Shown in pieces: positions 25,296 to 33,635 of a stretch of DNA of 64,000 nt. Numbering within the stretch: the first letter of the stretch is position 1; every line of letters starts with the position of its first letter. The notes beneath the pieces are model-generated. The model saw only the letters and a program-made list of their open reading frames with translations. It had not been told where the DNA came from and ran no database searches. Source of the DNA: Chryseobacterium endalhagicum (lineage in GTDB: Bacteria; Bacteroidota; Bacteroidia; Flavobacteriales; Weeksellaceae); the NCBI RefSeq assembly GCF_016745235.1, contig NZ_JAELVM010000001.1, positions 1,439,856-1,503,855 on the forward strand, given 5' to 3'. Position numbers and translations under genes: made by a program.

Positions 25296-26687
25296 ATGAA
25301 AAGGACCGTATTATCAATTGCTGTAACCTCTCTATTCTTTGCATACGCTTGCAAAAATTCCCAATCTCCCAAACAGGAAGTTGTTCAAACCGAAGCTGTA
25401 AAAAGTGATATCACAGACGAGCAGCTCATGGACAGAGTTCAGAAAGATGCTGTAAAATATTTCTGGGATTATGCTGAACCCAAATCAATGCTGGGAAGAG
25501 AGCGCTATCACGAAGACAATATCTATCCGGATAATGATAAACATGTAGTAACTACAGGAGGATCAGGATTTGGATTGGCCACACTTCTGGTAGGGGTGGA
25601 AAGAGGATTTATCCCCAGAAAAGAAGCTGTGAAAAGACTCACTCATATGATGGATTTTCTTGCAAAAGCAGACCGTCATAAAGGCGCCTGGTCACACTGG
25701 ATCAATGGAGAAACAGGAAAAACAGTTCCTTTCGGGAAAAAAGATAATGGCGGAGATCTTGTGGAAACTGCATTTCTTACTTCAGGAATTCTGATGGTCC
25801 GTGAATATTTTAAAAACGGAAATGCCGAAGAAAAAGCCCTGGCTTCAAAATGTGATGAACTCTGGAAAGGAATTCAATGGAACTGGTACACAAAAGGCGG
25901 TGAAAAAGTCCTTTACTGGCACTGGTCACCGGAATATCAGTGGGAAATGAACTTTCCGCTGGAAGGGTATAACGAATGCCTGATCACCTACATCCTGGCC
26001 GCTTCATCACCCACCCATTCCATCGATGCAGAAACCTATTATAAAGGCTGGACCCGAAACGGAACCTATCTTACAGACAAAACAAAATACGGACTTCCTC
26101 TGTACGTAAAACACAATTACGCCGAAGAATACGGCGGACCGCTTTTCTGGTCACAATATTCCTACATCGGCCTGGATCCTACGGGACTTTCGGATAAGCT
26201 GGTGAAAAACTATTTCGAATTAAATAAAAATCAGGTCCTTATCGACTACAAATACTGCGTTGAAAACCCAAAACAATGGAAAGGCTACGGCCCGAACTAC
26301 TGGGGACTGACAGCCGGATATACAAGAAATGAAGACGGAAGTGCAGGATATACAGCCCATATGCCAACCAATGACAATGGCGTGATCACTCCCACAGCAG
26401 CGCTGAGCAGCTTTCCGTACACCCCAAAAGAATCGATGGCTTTCCTGAGATTCCTTTACACCCAAAAACCTGAATTCATTGGATCAGCAGGTCCTTATGA
26501 TGCCACTTCAGTGAATTACAACAACTGGTTTACCCCAAGATATTTAGCCATAGACCAGGGAACCATAGCACCGATGATTGAAAACTACAGAACAGGATTT
26601 CTGTGGAAACTATTCATGAACGCACCTGAAATTCAGCAGGGACTTAAAAAATTAAGCTTCCGGTCTGAAAAATATGGAATTCAATAA
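25296..26687 (+). CDS. Glucoamylase-family lipoprotein, GH144-like (probable endo-beta-1,2-glucanase)
   Basis: The 463-residue product has a lipobox-like FAYAC (Cys at 19) so is probably lipid-anchored and cell-surface. It carries the PF10091-type (alpha/alpha)6 barrel: LMDRVQKDAVKYFWDYAEPKSMLGRERY, VTTGGSGFGLATLLVGVERGFI, HKGAWSHWINGETG, DNGGDLVETAFLTSGILMVREYF, WSPEYQWEMNFPLEGYNECLITYILAASSPTH, the GGPLFWSQYSYIGLDP segment and WGLTAGY. GH144 endo-beta-1,2-glucanases belong to this family, and the Asp/Glu-rich clusters above would hold the catalytic residues. The neighbouring GH3 and susCD strengthen this, since GH144/GH3 pairs are known for sophoro-oligosaccharides (as in Bacteroides thetaiotaomicron). 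Substrate specificity is inferred, not shown. Confidence 0.75.
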   Translation: MKRTVLSIAVTSLFFAYACKNSQSPKQEVVQTEAVKSDITDEQLMDRVQKDAVKYFWDYAEPKSMLGRERYHEDNIYPDNDKHVVTTGGSGFGLATLLVGVERGFIPRKEAVKRLTHMMDFLAKADRHKGAWSHWINGETGKTVPFGKKDNGGDLVETAFLTSGILMVREYFKNGNAEEKALASKCDELWKGIQWNWYTKGGEKVLYWHWSPEYQWEMNFPLEGYNECLITYILAASSPTHSIDAETYYKGWTRNGTYLTDKTKYGLPLYVKHNYAEEYGGPLFWSQYSYIGLDPTGLSDKLVKNYFELNKNQVLIDYKYCVENPKQWKGYGPNYWGLTAGYTRNEDGSAGYTAHMPTNDNGVITPTAALSSFPYTPKESMAFLRFLYTQKPEFIGSAGPYDATSVNYNNWFTPRYLAIDQGTIAPMIENYRTGFLWKLFMNAPEIQQGLKKLSFRSEKYGIQ

Positions 26688-26783
26688 TCAGCGTTTTTAA
26701 TGATCTTCAACAGGATTTTCATTCAATAGAAAAGAATTTAATCCGTTTATAAAAATAAGGGAAATGTATTTTTAATGATTTAA

Positions 26784-26850
26784 TATTCAATAGAAACGGG
26801 CTTTAGCCCGTTTAAATAAAAACGAGACATCAAACGGCTTTAGCCAAAAC
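26784..26850. repeat. GGGCTTTAGCCC hairpin element
   Basis: AAACGGGCTTTAGCCCGTTT at 26795-26813 is a perfect palindromic hairpin, followed by CGGCTTTAGCC at 26834-26844. The same pair of words recurs between 40.7 and 46.8 kb. Confidence 0.85.
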
Positions 26851-26862
26851 CTATACATTAAT

Positions 26863-27570
26863 ATGAAATTAAAACTAAAATACCTTCCTCTTTTTTTCCT
26901 GCCATTATCACTACAAATCAATGCCCAGGAAATAAAAGGAGAATTAAATAAAGAAATTAAAAGGACTGAGAAAATGTCTTACATTCTGGATTACCCGCAA
27001 AAGGCCAAAGGAAATGTTCCGTTGATCGTCTTCCTGCACGGTTCCGGAGAAAGAGGAAATAATCTTGAAATGGTAAAGGCCCACAGCCCGTTCACGTATA
27101 AAAATCTGATCAAGGAGCCTGTAGCCATTCTGGCACCGCAATGTCCGGCAGATTCATGGTGGGATACCATCACGGTGTATAATCTGATTAAAGAGATTCA
27201 GAAGAAATATAAAATTGATGCCTCCAGAATTCACCTTACAGGACTTTCCATGGGAGGATGGGGAACATTGAAACTGTCGATGGAACATCCTGAAATGTTT
27301 GCTTCAGTAGTGTCCGTATGTGCTCCCACAGACATGACTATGTATGCCAATATTGACCAGTATAAAAATTTGAATATGAAAATTTTTCACGGAGGAATGG
27401 ATGATATTGTACTCCCTGAAAATGCTTTGAATTTTTATCAGAGATTACATCCGGTAAATCCATCAGCAGAATTGGTCATCTTCCCCAATGATAACCACAA
27501 CTCCTGGGATTCCACCTATTCCGACCCGAAACTCTATGAATGGATGCTTTCTAAGAGAAAAGGAGAGTGA
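26863..27570 (+). CDS. Secreted alpha/beta-hydrolase (carboxylesterase/phospholipase-like)
   Basis: A 235-residue enzyme with a signal peptide ending INAQ. The alpha/beta-hydrolase triad is visible: nucleophile Ser129 in GLSMGGWG, Asp180 or Asp181 in GGMDDIVLPEN, and His212 in NDNHNSWDS; HGSGERGNN supplies the oxyanion hole. It resembles the esterase/dienelactone-hydrolase-like group often placed beside GH3 and GH144 genes in Bacteroidota. It may remove acyl (for example succinyl or acetyl) groups from the glycan, but this is inference. The preceding spacer holds a GGGCTTTAGCCC hairpin. Confidence 0.85.
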   Translation: MKLKLKYLPLFFLPLSLQINAQEIKGELNKEIKRTEKMSYILDYPQKAKGNVPLIVFLHGSGERGNNLEMVKAHSPFTYKNLIKEPVAILAPQCPADSWWDTITVYNLIKEIQKKYKIDASRIHLTGLSMGGWGTLKLSMEHPEMFASVVSVCAPTDMTMYANIDQYKNLNMKIFHGGMDDIVLPENALNFYQRLHPVNPSAELVIFPNDNHNSWDSTYSDPKLYEWMLSKRKGE

Positions 27571-27620
27571 GATTTTAGTGAAGAGTGAAGAGTGAAAAAT
27601 TAAGAACGAAGAATTAAAAA
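27571..27620. repeat. Degenerate GAGTGA-type repeat at a stop codon
   Basis: From the TGA stop codon onward the sense strand reads GAGTGAGATTTTAGTGAAG, then AGTGAAGAGTGAAAA and GAACGAAGAATT, a short purine-rich degenerate repeat. Confidence 0.6.
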
Positions 27621-27783
27621 TGTTTAAGAAAGTCGCGAGCTATGGCACAATCAATTTTATCTCGGATAAAATCCTTGCGTCTTACAACATAAAGCTTGGA
27701 ATAAACTAGCGCCCTTGCGCTATCCAACAAAAAGTACCCAAAGTAAACAATAAAACAGAACTATAATTTAAGAAGATAGATTT

Positions 27784-30111
27784 ATGAAAAAGTTAATTGT
27801 AATCGCAACCCTGGCACTTTCGCCCGTGTTTTCCGCACAGGAAATGGTAACGAAGCCCGTGCAGGCGTACCAGACCGCTCAGTATCAGGCTAAGAAAAAA
27901 GCTTTCGTAGACAATCTTTTGTCTAAAATGACTTTAGATGAAAAGATTGGTCAGCTCAACCTGCCAACCTCCGGAGATTTTACCACCGGACAGGCGCAAA
28001 GCTCAGATATCGGAAAAAAAGTGGAGCAGGGATTAGTAGGAGGATTATTCAATATAAAAGGAGCTGAAAAGATCAAAGCCGTCCAGAAAGTCGCTATAGA
28101 AAAAAGCCGTCTGAAAATTCCTTTGATCTTCGGAATGGATGTCATCCACGGTTACGAAACCACTTTCCCGATTCCGTTAGGATTGGCCGCTTCCTGGGAT
28201 ATGAATCTTGTACAGCAGTCTGCGAGAGTAGCTGCGAAAGAAGCTTCTTCAGATGGTATTAACTGGACTTTTTCGCCTATGGTGGATATTTCCCGTGAAC
28301 CAAGATGGGGAAGGGTTTCCGAAGGTTCCGGAGAAGATCCGTACTTAGGGAGTGAGATTTCCAAGAACATGGTGTACGGGTATCAGGGGAAAGATCTTTC
28401 CGTGGGAAATACCATTTTAGCCTGCGTAAAGCATTTTGCCCTGTACGGAGCTGGTGAAGCCGGCCGTGATTACAATACAGTGGATATGAGCCATGTAAGA
28501 ATGTTCAATGAATATTTTCCTCCCTATAAAGCCGCAGTAGATGCTGGGGTGGCTTCTGTAATGGCTTCTTTCAATGAAGTGGACGGTGTTCCGGCAACCG
28601 GAAACAAGTGGCTTCAGACAGAAGTACTGAGAAAAATGTGGAACTTCAAAGGGTTTGTAGTGACCGATTATACTGGAATCAATGAAATGGTGGAGCACGG
28701 GATGGGAGATCTTCAGCAGGTATCTGCTTTAGCCCTGAAAGCCGGAATAGATATGGATATGGTAGGCGAAGGTTTTTTAACTACCCTGAAAAAATCTTTA
28801 GACGAAGGAAAAGTGACCCAGGCTGAAATCGATATGGCAGCAAGAAGAATTCTTGAAGCTAAATACGACCTTGGTCTGTTCGATGATCCTTACAAATACG
28901 GAGATGCAAAACTGGCTGCAAAAGAGGTGTACAACATGGAAAACCGTAATATCGCAAGAAGTGCAGCAGCTCAGTCTATGGTATTGCTGAAAAACGAAAA
29001 ACAGGTATTGCCATTAAAAAAATCCGGTACGGTAGCGGTAATCGGGCCATTGGTGAACAACTCACTGAATATGGCCGGAACATGGAGCGTAGCTACAAAA
29101 CATGCCGCTTCAGTTTCTTTGATGCAGGGGCTTCAGGCTAATTACGGAAAAGAAGTGAAATTCCTTTCTGCAAAAGGCGCAAACATTGATTACGATGCAA
29201 AACTGGAAGATGTCTACGCAGCTCACGGTAAAAAAACAGACAGAGACAACCGTTCCAAAGAAGAATTATTGAAAGAAGCCGTTGATATCGCCAATAAAGC
29301 AGACGTTATTGTTCTTGCCATCGGTGAATCTGCGGAAATGAGCGGTGAATCCTCTTCAAGAACGGAAATTACCATTCCTCAGTCTCAGGTTGATTTATTA
29401 AACGAACTGAAAAAAACTGGAAAGCCGATTGCCATGGTACTTTACACAGGGCGCCCGCTGGCATTAACCAATGTAAAAGATACACCGGATGCTATTCTTA
29501 ATGCCTGGTTTGCAGGTTCCGAAGCAGGAAATGCTATTTCAGATGTTTTGTTCGGGAAAGTAAACCCTTCAGGAAAGCTTCCAATGACCTTCCCGAGAAG
29601 TTTAGGACAGGTTCCTATTTATTACAATGCAAAAAATACCGGTCGTCCTTTAAGTCAGGACAAAGTAGATAAATGTGTTTACGAAAGATTCCGTTCCAAT
29701 TATATGGATGAATGTAATACACCGCTGTATCCGTTCGGATATGGGTTGAGCTATTCTAAATTCAGCTACTCTGATATGACGGTTTCCAATTCAAATCCAA
29801 AAGGAAATCAAACAATTCAGGCTTCAGTAACGGTTACCAATTCCGGGAACTATGACGGAGCTGAAGTGGTGCAGCTCTATATCAGAGACATGGTGGGAAG
29901 CATCACCAGACCTGTGAAAGAACTGAAAGGATTCCAGAAAGTTTTCCTGAAAAAAGGAGAATCTAAAAAGATAACTTTTGACATCAACCCTGAAAACCTG
30001 AAGTTCTACAATGGAGAACTGAAATTTGACTGGGAACCGGGAGAATTTGATATCATGATCGGAACCAATTCCGATGAGGTGAAACATTCAAAAATCAACT
30101 GGACGAAATAA
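27784..30111 (+). CDS. GH3 family beta-glucosidase (BglX-like)
   Basis: The 775-residue enzyme has a signal peptide ending VFSA-Q and the full GH3 layout: N-terminal TIM barrel, alpha/beta sandwich and a C-terminal fibronectin-type III domain (QASVTVTNSGNYDGAEVVQLYI...). The nucleophile Asp295 lies in FVVTDYTGINEM; the acid/base Glu522 lies in ESAEMSGESSSR; the substrate-binding KHFALYGAGEAGRDYN and EVDGVPATGN are also seen. It is periplasmic and would release glucose from the ends of beta-glucooligosaccharides. Its position after susCD, GH144-like enzyme and esterase fits a beta-1,2-glucan pathway, though GH3 enzymes are broad and linkage is not fixed by sequence. Confidence 0.93.
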   Translation: MKKLIVIATLALSPVFSAQEMVTKPVQAYQTAQYQAKKKAFVDNLLSKMTLDEKIGQLNLPTSGDFTTGQAQSSDIGKKVEQGLVGGLFNIKGAEKIKAVQKVAIEKSRLKIPLIFGMDVIHGYETTFPIPLGLAASWDMNLVQQSARVAAKEASSDGINWTFSPMVDISREPRWGRVSEGSGEDPYLGSEISKNMVYGYQGKDLSVGNTILACVKHFALYGAGEAGRDYNTVDMSHVRMFNEYFPPYKAAVDAGVASVMASFNEVDGVPATGNKWLQTEVLRKMWNFKGFVVTDYTGINEMVEHGMGDLQQVSALALKAGIDMDMVGEGFLTTLKKSLDEGKVTQAEIDMAARRILEAKYDLGLFDDPYKYGDAKLAAKEVYNMENRNIARSAAAQSMVLLKNEKQVLPLKKSGTVAVIGPLVNNSLNMAGTWSVATKHAASVSLMQGLQANYGKEVKFLSAKGANIDYDAKLEDVYAAHGKKTDRDNRSKEELLKEAVDIANKADVIVLAIGESAEMSGESSSRTEITIPQSQVDLLNELKKTGKPIAMVLYTGRPLALTNVKDTPDAILNAWFAGSEAGNAISDVLFGKVNPSGKLPMTFPRSLGQVPIYYNAKNTGRPLSQDKVDKCVYERFRSNYMDECNTPLYPFGYGLSYSKFSYSDMTVSNSNPKGNQTIQASVTVTNSGNYDGAEVVQLYIRDMVGSITRPVKELKGFQKVFLKKGESKKITFDINPENLKFYNGELKFDWEPGEFDIMIGTNSDEVKHSKINWTK

Positions 30112-30115
30112 TACC

Positions 30116-30150
30116 GAAAAGCCATTCTTTGGAGTGGCTTTTTCTTTTTT
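30116..30150 (+). terminator. Terminator after the GH3 gene
   Basis: AAAAGCCA / TGGCTTTTT stem with an 8- to 10-base loop and a long T run; it closes the glycan locus. Confidence 0.85.
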
Positions 30151-30197
30151 TTTGGCATGATTTTTAGTAGCACACTTGTAACTTTAAAATAATAATT

Positions 30198-30584
30198 ATG
30201 AAAAAAATGATTGTACTTGGAGCCATGTTTATGGGATCTTTGATATGGGCACAGACGGTAGGAGGAGACAGAGATTCTCATGGATGTATTGGTTCTGCGG
30301 GCTATACCTACTCGCAGATCAAAAAAGATTGTGTAAGGGTTTTCGAGCAGAAGATCAAACTAACCGAAGTTGCTCCCAAAGGCAGTTCTACTTCAATGGC
30401 AGCTGTGATTTTCAGCAAAGACATGAAGAAAGCGGAAGTTTTCATTCCTGATACAGACGGAGAAAGCCTGATCCTGACAAGAATCGGAAGAAGAAAAATA
30501 TGGAAGAAAGATGATTATGTATTGGTTCCTTTCAAGAAAAACGAATACCAGCTTAAAAAAGATAATGTGGTGATTTATCAGTAA
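30198..30584 (+). CDS. Small secreted protein with GGDxDxHGC motif (copy 1)
   Basis: A 128-residue protein with a signal peptide (MKKMIVLGAMFMGSLIWA-Q). Right after it comes GGDRDSHGCIGSAGYTYSQIKKDC, a two-Cys motif of the form GGDxDxHGCxxSAGYxYSQIKxDC, followed by a beta-rich C-terminal half (TSMAAVIFSKDMKKAEVFIP, YVLVPFKKNEYQLKKDNVVIY). I recognise the Cys-containing module as recurring in small exported proteins of several phyla but know of no assigned function. A paralogue follows at 30803, so this is a tandem pair. Confidence 0.8.
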   Translation: MKKMIVLGAMFMGSLIWAQTVGGDRDSHGCIGSAGYTYSQIKKDCVRVFEQKIKLTEVAPKGSSTSMAAVIFSKDMKKAEVFIPDTDGESLILTRIGRRKIWKKDDYVLVPFKKNEYQLKKDNVVIYQ

Positions 30585-30607
30585 ATCCGGATTTTATAAA
30601 ATAAAAC

Positions 30608-30640
30608 AGAGGCTGCCTTTTAAGGCGGTCTCTTTGCTTT
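30608..30640 (+). terminator. Probable terminator between the two paralogues
   Basis: AGAGGCTGCCTT pairs with AAGGCGGTCTCT with wobble pairs; the T run after it is weak. Confidence 0.55.
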
Positions 30641-30802
30641 AATATTTCCATCAGTGATCCTGAGAATTTCATAGAAGTCTGGAAAATCAACAACAATAAT
30701 AAACAATATGCTATAAATCACTAAAAAATGAGTAGTTTTTTTGTATCTTAGACCAAATATCTTGTTGTTATTTTTTAAACTAAAACCATTAATATTTCAA
30801 AT

Positions 30803-31216
30803 ATGAAAAAAACTATTCTCTTGGGCGCAATGTTTCTCAGTTCCTGGGCCTTCTGCCAGCAATCTACTCCGGTTTTAGGAGGAGATAAGGATGTTCATGG
30901 CTGCAGAGCTTCAGCAGGTTATACGTATTCACAGATCAAAAATGACTGTGTAAAAGTTTTTGCACAGAAAATTAAATTAAAAGAAGTGAGCACTGATAAA
31001 AGCTCCACTTCAATGACAGCCGTTATTTTTAGCAAAGACATGAAAAGAGCGGAAATTTTTATCCCGGATGGAAATGCAAAAAGCATTATCCTTACCAGAG
31101 AAGGAAAAAGCAAAATGTGGAAAAGCGGAAGCTATATCAAGGAAACGTACGTTTTGGTTCCCTACAAAAAATCAGGTTACCAGATTAAAAAAGATGATGT
31201 TGTGATTTATCGGTAA
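30803..31216 (+). CDS. Small secreted protein with GGDxDxHGC motif (copy 2)
   Basis: A 137-residue paralogue of the preceding gene: signal peptide ending WAFC-Q, then GGDKDVHGCRASAGYTYSQIKNDC, TSMTAVIFSKDMKRAEIFIPDG and YVLVPYKKSGYQIKKDDVVIY. It has an additional short insertion (SGSYIKET) near residue 110. The pair may be a recent tandem duplication that has since diverged. Its own terminator follows, so the two are separately transcribed or at least separately terminated. Confidence 0.8.
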   Translation: MKKTILLGAMFLSSWAFCQQSTPVLGGDKDVHGCRASAGYTYSQIKNDCVKVFAQKIKLKEVSTDKSSTSMTAVIFSKDMKRAEIFIPDGNAKSIILTREGKSKMWKSGSYIKETYVLVPYKKSGYQIKKDDVVIYR

Positions 31217-31235
31217 ATCCGGATTTTAATATAAC

Positions 31236-31263
31236 AAAGCCGTTCAGTGGAGCGGTTTTTTTT
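31236..31263 (+). terminator. Terminator after the second paralogue
   Basis: AAGCCGTTC / GAGCGGTTTT hairpin with an AGTG loop and eight T. Confidence 0.8.
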
Positions 31264-31455
31264 GTGGATTTTTTTAATTAAACCTTAAAGAAATGTTGGA
31301 AAGGGCATTAACAGACAGGATATTCATAAACAATCTTATCCCTAACTTAGAGAGAATTATATTTTCGATTTAAAAAAAATGTATATTAGTAAGATCAAAT
31401 CACAGCGGAATCCGAAAAGCTTATCAGAGTAGGAACGACCCCAAAAATTATAACT

Positions 31456-31593
31456 ATGAAAAATCTTAAAAAATTATCAAAAAAAGAATTGAAAACCGTT
31501 CAGGGAGGAATCCCGATGTGCTTACCAGGCTATTTCTGGTGCTCATTTGTGAAAAAATGTATTCCTGTAGGATCGGATTGCGGACTTGCATAA
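31456..31593 (+). CDS. GG-leader Cys-rich peptide (bacteriocin-like), plus strand
   Basis: A 45-residue frame. The leader MKNLKKLSKKELKTVQGG ends in a double glycine, the cleavage signature recognised by PCAT/ABC peptide exporters. The 27-residue core has four Cys (two near residues 22 and 29, two near 35 and 42) and aromatic residues (YFW), so disulphide or other crosslinks are likely. Chryseobacterium genomes carry many such 'bacteriocin-like' peptides. No exporter, modification enzyme or immunity gene is visible nearby. It converges on a second such gene on the other strand. Confidence 0.75.
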   Translation: MKNLKKLSKKELKTVQGGIPMCLPGYFWCSFVKKCIPVGSDCGLA

Positions 31594-31631
31594 TAAGCTT
31601 CCCAACGATCTCCGGATTGTTTCTTTAAACA

Positions 31632-31663
31632 TAAATAGCCGTTCAAACGAACGGCTATTTTTA
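31632..31663. terminator. Bidirectional terminator between the two GG-leader peptides
   Basis: AAATAGCCGTTC / GAACGGCTATTT, a perfect 12-bp stem with an AAAC loop, T-rich on both strands. It lies between the stop codons of the convergent peptide genes. Confidence 0.85.
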
Positions 31664-31692
31664 TGGGTAAAGCGTGAATGTTTAACTGTTTT

Positions 31693-31842
31693 TTAATAAC
31701 ACTTATCAGCGTCATACTTTCTGCATGGTCCGTTTTCAGTATATTGGCATGTTCCGGACGGACAGCTTTGTCCCGGTTGAGGAACCCATCCTCCTGAAAT
31801 CATTTTTAAACTTGACTTTGATAATTTTTTTAGATTTTTCAT
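31693..31842 (-). CDS. GG-leader Cys-rich peptide (bacteriocin-like), minus strand
   Basis: A 49-residue minus-strand frame. The leader MKNLKKLSKSSLKMISGG closely matches that of the plus-strand peptide and ends in GG. The core is WVPQPGQSCPSGTCQYTENG followed by PCRKYDADKCY: four Cys in a CxxxC, C, C arrangement and several aromatic residues. The near identity of the leaders, and total difference of the cores, is what a duplicated precursor gene with a fast-changing product would show. Function is inferred only from the leader. Confidence 0.75.
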   Translation of the reverse strand: MKNLKKLSKSSLKMISGGWVPQPGQSCPSGTCQYTENGPCRKYDADKCY

Positions 31843-32076
31843 TATACGTTTGCTTTAATTTGGTTTCTCTACTCTCTCAGCTTTTCGAGTTCCGCTATAT
31901 TTACGAATTTATAAAATAATTTGAAATAAAATCACTACCCTTTGAAAAATTAGAATAATACTTTAAAATAGGGTGTGAAAACCTCTGTTAGACGTGAAAG
32001 AAGCTATAGAATCCGCGTCCTTTTAAACTAAAATTTAAAAGCGCCTTTACAATTTTCATCTCTCACTGAAAATCCG

Positions 32077-32084
32077 TATTTTTG
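32077..32084 (+). promoter_or_regulatory. Probable -7 box of purB
   Basis: TATTTTTG matches TAnnTTTG. It overlaps the GTG at 32084, so that codon cannot be the start, and the ATG at 32108 is. Confidence 0.6.
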
Positions 32085-32107
32085 TGCATCTAAAAGTAAA
32101 AGAAAGA

Positions 32108-33535
32108 ATGAATTCCTACAAAAATCCATTGGAAGAGCGCTATTCCAGTGAAGAAATGTTGTTTAATTTCTCACATAACAACAAATTCCGTACCTGGAGA
32201 AAGCTTTGGATTGCTCTTGCTGAAATTGAAAAAGACCTTGGTCTTGATATTACAGACGGGCAGATTGCTGAGCTTAAAGCTAATGCTGAAAACATCGATT
32301 ACGATAAAGCAGCAGAATACGAAAAGAAATTCCGTCATGATGTAATGGCTCACGTTCACACGTATGGAGATGTGGCGCCTTCAGCAAAAGGAATCATCCA
32401 TTTGGGAGCTACTTCAGCTTTTGTAGGAGACAATACAGACCTTATTCAGATCCGTGACGGGCTTTTAATCTTAAAGAAAAAGCTGGTTAATGTGATGAAA
32501 AACTTAGCGGATTTCTCTATTCAGTATAAAGATCTTCCTACTTTAGGATTTACCCATTTCCAGCCGGCTCAGCTGACGACCGTTGGAAAAAGAGCAACTC
32601 TTTGGTTACAGAGTTTGGTTCTTGACATCGAAGAATTGGATTTCTTCTTAGAAACACTTCGTTTCAGAGGTGTAAAAGGAACTACCGGAACTGCTGCAAG
32701 TTTCTTAGAGCTTTTCAACGGTGATTATTCAAAAGTAAAACACCTGGATAAAGAACTTTCAAAAAGATTCGGTTTTGAGAAAGTATTCGGAGTTTCAGGT
32801 CAGACGTACGACAGAAAAATTGATGCTAAAGTAGTGGCTTTACTAGGAAATATCGCTCAGTCTGCTCATAAATTCACCAACGATTTACGTCTTCTTCAAA
32901 ATCTTAAAGAAATTGAAGAACCGTTCGAGAAAAACCAGATCGGTTCATCAGCAATGGCTTACAAACGTAACCCAATGAGAAGTGAAAGAATCGGAGCTTT
33001 GGCAAAATATGTAATGTCTTTAACGACAAGTTCTGCTATGGTAGCTTCAACTCAATGGTTTGAAAGAACTCTGGATGATTCTGCAAACAAGAGATTAACA
33101 ATTCCTCAGGCTTTCCTTGCTGTTGATGCTATTCTATTGATCTGGAACAACATCATGAATGGAATCGTTGTTTATCCAAACAGAATCAACAAACATATTA
33201 TGGAAGAACTTCCTTTCATGGCTACGGAATATATCATCATGGAAGAAGTGAAAGCCGGCGGTGACCGTCAGGAAATTCACGAAGTGATCAGAGTTCACTC
33301 TATGGAAGCTTCCAAGAAAGTGAAAGAAGAAGGTAAGGAAAATGACCTGATTGAAAGAATCTTAAACGACGATTCTTTAAAATTAGACAAATCAAAATTA
33401 AAAGAAGTTTTAGATCCTAAAAACTTTATCGGTTTTGCACCTATCCAAACGGAAGAATTCATCGCGAATGAAGTTCAGCCGATTCTGGATCAGAATAAAG
33501 ACCTGATAGGATTGGAGGCTGATCTTAAAGTATAA
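32108..33535 (+). CDS. purB: Adenylosuccinate lyase
   Basis: Splits SAICAR and adenylosuccinate in purine synthesis. The 475-residue product is all-helical with the superfamily motifs: RHDVMAHVHTYGDVAP (His), HLGATSAFVGDNTD, THFQPAQLTTVGKRATLW with the catalytic-site His in the second conserved region, and the signature loop GSSAMAYKRNPMRSE near residue 285. Length matches the long bacterial/eukaryotic PurB. The start at 32108 (MNSYKNPLEERYSS) is supported by the promoter at 32077. A terminator follows; purL lies 1.6 kb downstream. Confidence 0.96.
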   Translation: MNSYKNPLEERYSSEEMLFNFSHNNKFRTWRKLWIALAEIEKDLGLDITDGQIAELKANAENIDYDKAAEYEKKFRHDVMAHVHTYGDVAPSAKGIIHLGATSAFVGDNTDLIQIRDGLLILKKKLVNVMKNLADFSIQYKDLPTLGFTHFQPAQLTTVGKRATLWLQSLVLDIEELDFFLETLRFRGVKGTTGTAASFLELFNGDYSKVKHLDKELSKRFGFEKVFGVSGQTYDRKIDAKVVALLGNIAQSAHKFTNDLRLLQNLKEIEEPFEKNQIGSSAMAYKRNPMRSERIGALAKYVMSLTTSSAMVASTQWFERTLDDSANKRLTIPQAFLAVDAILLIWNNIMNGIVVYPNRINKHIMEELPFMATEYIIMEEVKAGGDRQEIHEVIRVHSMEASKKVKEEGKENDLIERILNDDSLKLDKSKLKEVLDPKNFIGFAPIQTEEFIANEVQPILDQNKDLIGLEADLKV

Positions 33536-33540
33536 AACAG

Positions 33541-33570
33541 ATGCAGTCTTTTGGGCTGCATTTTTTATTT
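33541..33570 (+). terminator. Terminator after purB
   Basis: ATGCAGTC / GGCTGCAT with one wobble, loop TTTTG, and TTTTTTATTTT following. Confidence 0.8.
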
Positions 33571-33635
33571 TAAAAGATTTCTGTCAGAATGCAGGTTTAA
33601 TGATTCTGATCAATTTGTAAAATAAAAGATAATCT

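Noticed and set aside
32084..32107. GTG start for purB adding eight residues
   Set aside because: The GTG overlaps the predicted -7 promoter box, so it would lie upstream of the transcript; the ATG at 32108 begins the conserved protein.
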